Shown here piece by piece: positions 57,186 to 64,000 of a DNA stretch of 64,000 bases. The translations under genes were made by a program, and so were the position numbers. The stretch is from Erythroxylum novogranatense. Taxonomy: Eukaryota; Streptophyta; Magnoliopsida; Malpighiales; Erythroxylaceae. The stretch lies in contig CM057228.1 of assembly GCA_029891385.1 (NCBI GenBank), positions 54,785,783 to 54,849,782 of the forward strand. Reading direction: 5' to 3'. The first letter of the stretch is position 1, and every line of letters begins with the position of its first letter. The notes under the pieces were generated by a model. The model was not told the DNA's origin, did no database searches, and saw only the letters and a list, made by a program, of their open reading frames with translations.

Positions 57186-59286
57186 TGTTGGATCGAAAAC
57201 AAAAGCATGCAAGATTTGGCTAAAATGGTAGTTCTCAAAACTTTTGCGAAATCAAAATGCAGCGGAAATAACATAACCAAATCAACATGTTTCAGCCATA
57301 CATGATATGGTATAAAGAAAATAATTTACATAAGAACAAAGTGGTAGAAATATACCAACTCCTTGCTACAGCTTTGACTCCTTGCTTTCGTATAACTTTG
57401 ACTCTTTTGTATCCTTTCCTTTGTCAATGTATCCTCTCCTTATTATTGTATCCTTGACCAATCCAATCTACCACTTATTCTTCTTGGACAACTTGTTAAC
57501 AAGATCCTTTGGTGGGAAAGGAGAAGAAATATTGCGTGGAGATTTTTCTTAGAAGAAAGAAGCAAAAAATGAGACTCCTTTCATTCAAGTTTCAACTATG
57601 CATGCATGAGAGGAGAGAGTGAGTCAAAAATGCAAGAACATTTCTTACTCTCCTTGTCGATTTCAGTTATCATGAAAGAAAGAAGTGATGTGCATCCAAT
57701 GCATCACTTCATTCTTTAATCAATCATAAAGAAGCCAATAAATGAGACTCTTCTCATTTGTTTAAGATGGCTATATGAAAAGACCAATAATCTAAATAAG
57801 ACCCTCTCATTTTCAGTTATGGATGAAAGAAGGAAGAAGGAGTACAAATAATGAACCTCGTCCTTTATTTAATTAAATGAATGCTAAAAGTTAACATTAA
57901 ATGCCATCATTAAAAGATAACCATTAAACCATTTAATGATAAGATCATTACTCCATTTAATGATGATAAAAGTATGATAAAAACCATCTTTAATTTAGGA
58001 ATTCAATGCTAAATGTGCAGATGCACATTTAAGTATAAAAAACCAAAATATGCCCTCCTTTCTTTAATAATTTTGTTTCAATTTAATTAATCTAATTAAT
58101 CAAATCGAACCAAAGTCAAGCCCAATATTAAATGTTCATTTAGGCTTCTAATTAAAGTAAGCCCAACATTCAATCATAGGCTTTAAAACCTCTATTTATG
58201 TTTTTCACTTTACTTGATAACCTTTCTAGAAGCCAAATGAGAAATATAATTGTGCTTATATAATTTAAGCTCCAGTAAGCCCGAAATCAATTTAATTTCA
58301 TTAGAATTAATTTCAGCTTATTATCCAAATGTCATTCTATTAAAGACAATTGGTTAAACTCTTGAATTACTAAATATTATGATAATACATGTTTTAAATA
58401 AGATGTCCAATTGTAAACTTTATTATGAACCATATTATAGCCATCCACACAATAGAGGGTAAAATTACCGTTTTGCCCTTATGTTGTTTTTCTTCTAGAT
58501 CTCCTGTTTTATTCTACATGGTGATTAACATACAAGATCTCATCGTAGTATTAATACTTGATGGGTAGCTATTCCATCAAACTATTGGCGCCAGTTTAAT
58601 CACCAAACTTTCTAAAATATCTATAAGTGATGATATCACTATAAACTCTTTATTTGAATGAATGTTACCTAATATATATTTTAATTAATAATTCCAACAT
58701 GTAGACACTAGATTGATACTCTGTAAAAATCCATTCTGATTATATCAAGAATTATAATGAAAAACATATGAGTTCACCACTCATCAAGATTGTGGTTCGT
58801 AATAAAAGAATGCTAAGGTGTATGTTTTAAGATTAAAGTAATGGCCCACTTTATTCTTTAAAAACATACTTAATTCCAGATTCATTTAATAGTTCCATTA
58901 TTGATAGTTAACTACTATCATGATATGAAGCTCACCATTCCTTTGAAGTAAACTCTTTTACTTATACGGAGATAAATCACAACGCTACAGTCTAAACCAT
59001 AATCAATCAACCAGCTTGATTATTCAACTGTGATTATTCAACTGTGAATCAACTAAATTAGATTCTAATAATATACATGTTTTCCATACATCTCCATGTA
59101 TATGTATATTACTTACAAAAGAATTTTGGTACCTTATGACTAGATATATAATGCTCATACAAATAAAACCACACTCTTTTGTTTTACTAATAAAAAATAT
59201 TTTCATTACAAAAGTAATTGGAAGAAAATTAAGTTATATATAAATACACTTGGTTTCCAAGGTATTATGTTTACATAACTCTAACA
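57186..59286 (-). mobile_element. Copia-like LTR (solo or truncated)
   Basis: 2101 bp with ends TGTTGGATCG (+) and TCTAACA, giving on the minus strand TGTTAGA...GATCCAACA, the TGTTRGA/TCCAACA ends usual for plant Ty1/copia LTRs. The ATGCAGCGGAAATAAC phrase (57258-57273) is also familiar from copia LTRs. It interrupts the family 3 ORF after 57185. Flanks GCCAG and ATTAG share only two of five bases, so the target duplication is eroded or the right border is wrong. No primer site or coding region is attached. Confidence 0.5.
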
Positions 59287-59309
59287 ATTAGTGTAGACGC
59301 CTTACTGAG

Positions 59310-61127
59310 TGACCGTGCGTCGTAACGCTAGTCAAAATTAATTAACTAGACTATTACTGTAGCAGTGGCAAGTCTAGGTCGATCCCACAGAGAGTGTGTG
59401 TAAAGTTTAAGAAATAAAATTAATCAGTGTTTATGAAAGAGGGGGGTTTTGGATTTTTTAAAAGAACAAAAATAAAAATGAAACTAACTAATAGAAACAA
59501 ATTAAAGAAAACATGCAAAAATGATAAAAGTGGGGAAATCGGTAGGGACCCGATTCTTTGGTTAAATCTCGGCCTAAACCCTGACTAAGCACATTTTATT
59601 AATTTGTTGTTCTTTAACCTCTCCTAAAAATTATTAATCGTGGAATAAAATTAATCCGAGTTTTCCCTTAGATTTTGTTTAATCAAGATAAGATCGTTGA
59701 TTAAACCTAACCACCTAACAACCTAGGATACGATCTCTAGATTTAATTAGGCAGTAGCATTACGAACTAGGAAAACCGATTAATCAAGGCAACAACCACA
59801 TACGTTCGGGTCATTTAACCTAGGTCATGTTATCTCTAATGATTACGAATCATTAGTCGCTACTCATGAATTTCAACATAACAATTATGGATTATATCGA
59901 AATTCTAACAATGGGTTTGAAATTAACAATTCGATGAACGCATTAAAATCATCAATTCATAATACCCGATGGGTTCATACACACATAATCGAATAATAAC
60001 GAAAATCCGATTATCCATACACAAAATCCAAATTAATTAAAGCAGGATAACACAATCAATTCCTAATGAGAGAAAGAAACAACAAATTAATTAAAAAATA
60101 CTTAACTCGGGTCGTCGGCGTCGATTTTACCTCCGAACCGACGTCGAGATGTTTAGCTCTTCATAGGTCTTTCCCAATAAATAGCTTCAGCCCTCATCTA
60201 ATATCCCACCAAAAATTCCCTTTCTCTTCTCTCACGCAAGCTCCATCCTACACCAAGCTTCCACTGTTCTGCTCACTATTCCCTTGATGGGACAATTAAG
60301 ATTGCAGCTCTCTTAAATCCTCCTCTCACGCACAAACCTTCTGCCTGTGCTTACTTTTCTCTTGCGTAAGCTACTCTTCACGCGTGAGCCAGCAAGCCGA
60401 GCCTCCTACTTCACTCATGTCCAAGCCGCCACGCCTGGAGCTTCCACGCCTGCTGCCTGTTTTATTCCTCAAGCTTCTTGAGTCTACTGTAGCTTGATGT
60501 GACGAATAAGGGTCTCTTGTCACTTAAAACCCTTGCTTTGTGCATCTCCAAAAACGTTGCGTGTTGGTGTGTCTGCGCTCTCTATGCTTCCACCTGCGTT
60601 AAATGCAGAGCTACGTTAAACGCAGCTACTATCTCACAGAACGCAGACGTTATGATACTGACATGCGTTTAACGCATTAACGCAGCTCGCGTGGAAACGC
60701 AAACGTCTGCGCTTCCTGTGTCCTCGCAAAGATCGCCATTTTGGCTGTTCTCTTGTGCTATGGGACGCTGCTTCTCCTTGCTTCTTAAACGCCTCTCTAC
60801 ATGTGACAATTTAAATGCTCCTCTTGCTGTTGTCCGTCCCCTCTCACATTTTAAGCCCAATGCATGCAAAATCATGTTACCTTCTTCTTCCATAATTGTT
60901 CTATATTTTTTGTCTTATTATTTTTTTCTCTTCTTCCTCCCTGAAAGCAAGTAGATATTAATCTTCGGAAAATGATCCATATGTCACGCTTTTAACTCAC
61001 TTTAATTACTTTGCTCTTAAATTGTACCTAAAAACAAATATGAATTAAAGTGAGTATTTTAATCATTTTTGTATCGATAATCGCTAAGTGAAAATAATTA
61101 AAAATATCAACAATTAAGCACATATCA
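59310..61127 (-). repeat. 3' LTR of the family 3 element
   Basis: 1818 bp. On the minus strand it starts TGATATGTGCTTAATTG and ends GACGCACGGTCA. A CTATTTATTGGG TATA-like box lies near 60178 (complement), with the GCGTTTAACGC module upstream of it. Confidence 0.85.
60540..60720. repeat. Hairpin module: GCGTTTAACGC / GCAGACGT words
   Basis: Contains the perfect palindrome ATGCGTTTAACGCAT (60664-60678), further GCGTTAAATGCAG and ACGTTAAACGCAG words, and an inverted pair ACGCAGACGTT (about 60641) and AACGTCTGCGC (about 60701). GC-rich against its surroundings. Confidence 0.85.
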
Positions 61128-61145
61128 AATACCCTCACACTTAGC
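61128..61145 (-). promoter_or_regulatory. Polypurine-like tract before the 3' LTR
   Basis: The minus strand reads GCTAAGTGTGAGGGTATT directly before the LTR start TGATATG. Athila-type elements have an AAGTGTGGGGG tract here. Confidence 0.6.
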
Positions 61146-62690
61146 TTTTGACCGTCCTCGGGCAAAACATCCAAATTAAGTTCAAAGATCCGAAACATTT
61201 ACTCAATTCTCATATTTTCCAAAACAATATAATCATAAGCAAAGATGAATAACTTTCAAACATCATAGCAAGAAATCAACATTCTAAGCTTTTACTCATG
61301 ATCAATCAACATTCAATATCTTCAAAAACTGAGCAATCTAATGGTGGACTCAGAAATGTGTTTAATTAAAATATATCAATGGGTACACTCAATACTATTC
61401 ATGAACATGACAATCCACAACTTTGCAAATCATTTCATTTCTCCACCACTAATGTTCACATGCAAAATCATGAATCAAAGGACTTTTAAAGGTTGTAATG
61501 TGGGCAAGGGTAAGGTGAGGTATATTTAGGTCAAGTAGCATGAAAGTCTTCAAAGCTAATGAAACAACACAACACTCATCAAAAACTGGGTACCGTCAAC
61601 TATGACGAATGCAAAAATTACATCTCACGACCTCATTCAACTCTCACACACAAACCACATGAAACATATATCAATCCAAAGGAATCACTCATACAATGTA
61701 TCTCAATGAAATCACAAAAGTGAACCTTTCAAGAAAATCTCAACCTCATATTCAACATTCTCAAATAACTCAATCATTACAACTCTAGGAAGATGCATAA
61801 ATCATAAACAACTTTTAAACACATATGCACTTCTTCCTAGATAAATTTTTTTCAATAAACTTTTTCTTCTTTTTCTTCTTTTCTTTTGTTTTTTTCTTTT
61901 TTTCTTTTTTTCATTTTTTTAAATTTTCTTTTCCTTGTAAAAATTACAATAAACTACATCAACATGGGAATCTCAATGATAAGATATAAAATAACATCCC
62001 AAGATTATAACCAACCCTCACATATATACACCCCCACACTTAGAATTTTGTACATCAACAACCTCAACAATCACAAATATTCCACTAGCTTTATGACTTA
62101 GGTAGGACATTTGGTTAAGTTTAAAAGCATAAAATGTGGTTTATACAAAAAGAAAGGTTAAAGCTCAAAGGGGTTTATCAAAGGATAAATCATGTCAATA
62201 GGGTAGGTCATTTGGCCAATGTAGCTTATGAAAAACAAAGAATGCCTAATCATATCCATGTTAATGCATGTGATAAAAATGTGGTCTCGAATAGAAATTC
62301 AACACAAAATCAAGATGTACATGTCATGAAGGTCACACATTATCAAAAGGCAATGAGACTGATATGGATGTGTCAGTCAATTAAGGCTCAAAATCTCACC
62401 GGCTTTGTCTACCATTAGTCACTACTCTTTCGAAGATAATGCATATTGATTAATCACAAGAGCAAAAGTGCATGCTAAAGTTGCTATGAAATTATCCAGT
62501 CAATCCACACTCCAATCATGATTATATAATCCCAGAAGTAATAGAAAACGAGAAAATGTTTGTTTCATTTGTTTTATTCTTTCTCTCATTTTGATTGAAA
62601 ACTTAAAAACAAGTAAAACAATTTCAAAAACACACATGCAAATAAAAAGTAATGCTAAAAATGTAAAGGAAAAGAAATTTACTTCCCTTG
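61146..62690 (-). other. 3' untranslated interior of the family 3 element
   Basis: No conserved coding signal. A T/C-rich tract with TTTTTCTTC words is at 61845-61935. The + strand ORF at 62134-62418 runs opposite to the element and has no recognised motif. The left edge of the conserved motif is at 62691. Confidence 0.5.
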
Positions 62691-62702
62691 GGTTGCCTCC
62701 CA
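62691..62702 (-). other. Conserved GGGAGGCAACCC motif after the ORF
   Basis: The + strand reads GGGTTGCCTCCC. Relatives at 14591-14603 and 12887-12899 follow ORF debris in the same orientation. I recognise the phrase from Athila-type elements in many plants; its role is not known to me. Confidence 0.6.
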
Positions 62703-62747
62703 AGAAGCGCCTTTGTTTAGGGTCGCTGGGTCGACTCCTTTTTCTCC

Positions 62748-63731
62748 TCACGTGACAAAATTGTGATCTTCATGTATCACATGTGGCTCCTCTACGTGGG
62801 GTAATTCTGGATAGGGCCTTTGTTGATCGTTATCCTCCTTCAGTATCTTCCCTATCATCAACTTCTCAATCTTGACTGAGTCCATACAATCTGGAAATAT
62901 TGAGAACGTCTCTTCACCTTTTTCATTATCATTTAACTCCTCCAATCTGTAATGTAAAGGTAAAGAGTTAGTCTAAAAAATAATTATGGACTCAGTACTT
63001 ATCTCTGAGCTAAAAGATATGTCCTTTTTAGCTTCTGGCTCCTTCTCCACTTCTTCGACACAAACAATTCGTTGAGGGTTGACCTCAAAATTCTCAAGCT
63101 CCTCATCACTTTGCAAATTTTCTGCACAGACTTCAATTGGATACATCTTGGGTAGATACGGTTGCACCTCTTCTCGTTGCGATGCTAGGTGATCAAGGCT
63201 TATTGCCATCTGACCCAGTAGGTTTTCCATCCTCTGTTGGTGTGCCTTTGTCTCCTGATGAAATTGCAAAGTGTTAGCAACAAGTGTGTTAACCAATTCT
63301 TCTAAAAATGCACTTGAACCAGGTTGGCTAGTTTTTGTTTCTTGTCGGAATTCTTGCATCTCTTGCTGCATATCTTGTTGAAATTGCAAATTGTTAGCAG
63401 CCATAGTATTAACAAGTTCTTCTAAAGATACAAGTGAATTATGTTGGCACTCCGGATCTTGGGCGATAGAATATGAGTCTTCTGGAAATTGACCTCCATC
63501 CTTCTGGAATTGTAAAGTATTCTCCTACAATTGCAACATCAACTCTTCCAAAGATAGACCGGAGTTGTGATAGGAAGCTTCTGGTCTGTACGAGAATTGT
63601 TGTGTATCCTGCAAACTATCATGGAAATAATTCTGCTGATTATCCCATCCATAACAAAAGTTAGGTTGATCTGTCCAAACATTGTTATAGGATTGAGAAT
63701 ATGAATTATAAAAGAAATTACTTCCGTCCAT
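62748..63731 (-). pseudogene. Family 3 acidic, coiled-coil-like ORF with two in-frame TAG stops
   Basis: From ATG at 63731 one frame runs to 62748, about 327 codons, broken only by TAG near 63525 and TAG near 62973. N-terminal part: Tyr/Asn/Gln-rich (NFFYNSYSQSYNN). Middle: three related units, SLEELMLQL..NTLQFQ, LEELVNTMAANNLQFQQ and LEELVNTLVANTLQFHQE, then ENLLGQMAISLDHLASQ, which resembles the coiled-coil tail of Athila gag. C-terminal part: acidic (EEVEKEPEAKKD). No zinc knuckle or enzyme motif. The start is supported by the matching start at 56994. It is probably a relic gag-like protein. Confidence 0.75.
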
Positions 63732-63859
63732 ATCAATTTTTTTTCCAAACACAAAATAAGAAAATGAAAAGAACACCAAATAACAGAAAAAAAAATTAAT
63801 CACTAACAAATATATACAAAACACCAATTAAATCACAAACAAAAACAAAAACACCACAC

Positions 63860-63877
63860 TCCCCAGCAACGACTCCA
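63860..63877 (-). promoter_or_regulatory. Primer binding site, tRNA-Asp type
   Basis: The + strand TCCCCAGCAACGACTCCA matches the 3' end of plant tRNA-Asp (TCCCCGGCAACGGCGCCA) at 15 of 18 bases. It lies 5 bp inside the 5' LTR edge at 63883. Confidence 0.8.
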
Positions 63878-63882
63878 AAATT

Positions 63883-64000
63883 TGACCGCGCGTCGTAACG
63901 CTAGTCAAAATTAATTAACTAGACTACTACTGTAGCAGTGGCGAGTCTAGGTCGATCCCACAGAGAGTGTGTGTAAAGTTTAAGAAATGAAATTAATCAG
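63883..64000 (-). repeat. 5' LTR of the family 3 element, partial
   Basis: Nearly identical to 59310-59427. The rest lies beyond the window. Confidence 0.9.

Larger units (their letters stand above)
59310..64000 (-). mobile_element. Family 3 element (Athila-related, non-autonomous), runs off the window
   Basis: Minus-strand element: 3' LTR 59310-61127, interior 61128-63882 (2755 bp), 5' LTR from 63883 onward. The LTR ends in the window are near-identical (TGACCG(T/C)GCGTCGTAACGC). A tRNA-Asp primer site lies at 63860-63877 (complement) and a polypurine-like AAGTGTGAGGGTATT abuts the 3' LTR at 61128. The interior holds only an acidic ORF, with no protease, reverse transcriptase or integrase, so it must have relied on enzymes of a related Athila-type element. 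The left flank is CTGAG; its partner lies beyond the window. Confidence 0.88.

Overview
This window looks like repeat-dense intergenic (probably heterochromatic) DNA from a flowering plant. It is AT-rich, has no open reading frame longer than about 170 codons, and I found no intact host gene, tRNA, rRNA or CRISPR array. What can be read is a pile of nested, mostly dead retrotransposons. Primer binding sites for tRNA-iMet and tRNA-Asp, Athila-type protease and gag motifs, a chromovirus-like gag, and an L1-type LINE place it in an angiosperm. The species cannot be named from the sequence alone.

Layout. 1-1260: remnant of a GC-richer Ty3/gypsy-type LTR. About 3800-7462 and 11935-12165: a decayed L1 LINE on the + strand, split by a solo LTR (7463-11929, target duplication GTAAG). 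12887-15330: antisense Athila-type gag/protease debris. 15335-17950: a sense Athila-type gag/protease/RT relic, split by a 1.65 kb solo LTR (15957-17602, duplication GGCAA). 17951-18843 and 39472 onward: an Athila-type LTR, split by a second-family LTR (18844-39466, duplication AAAAC). That LTR was itself invaded twice: by a complete 12.2 kb element with 4.3 kb LTRs and a non-coding interior (22135-34372, duplication TGCGA) and by a 3.8 kb solo LTR (34742-38527, duplication AAGGA). 40211-43030: more Athila-type debris. 43031-56371: several long LTRs in both orientations, including a minus-strand 5' LTR with iMet primer site and frameshifted gag. 56372-57185: + strand 5' part of an Athila-related element with a tRNA-Asp primer site. 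57186-59286: copia-like LTR. 59310 to beyond the window: a minus-strand copy of the same Athila-related family with a short acidic, coiled-coil-like ORF instead of gag-pol.

Five insertions are supported by exact 5-bp target duplications, so the order of nesting can be reconstructed. I use three family labels. Family 1 has ends TGTAACATCCC...GGGGTGTTACA. Family 2 has ends TGTTGGACCCC...GGGTCCAACA. Family 3 is the Athila-related family with ends TGATATGTGC...CGGTCA.

The most striking signal is a layout shared by LTRs that are otherwise different. Families 1 and 2 carry a purine-rich leader ending in a good 5' splice site, degenerate tandem units of about 180-205 bp, and a short block built from one 'word' repeated in both orientations so that it forms hairpins. 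The word differs from LTR to LTR (GGCGA, TGCGA, GTCCGTTTAACGGAC, TGGCGTC). Comparable word blocks sit upstream of the TATA box in the Athila-type LTRs (GCGTTTAACGC, CATGATCATG, ACATGGCCATGT). Family 1 has a second array of small GAGCC/GGCTC hairpins enclosed by TTGTGACCG...CGGTCACAA. In the one complete element, both blocks differ between sister LTRs whose other sequence is nearly identical.
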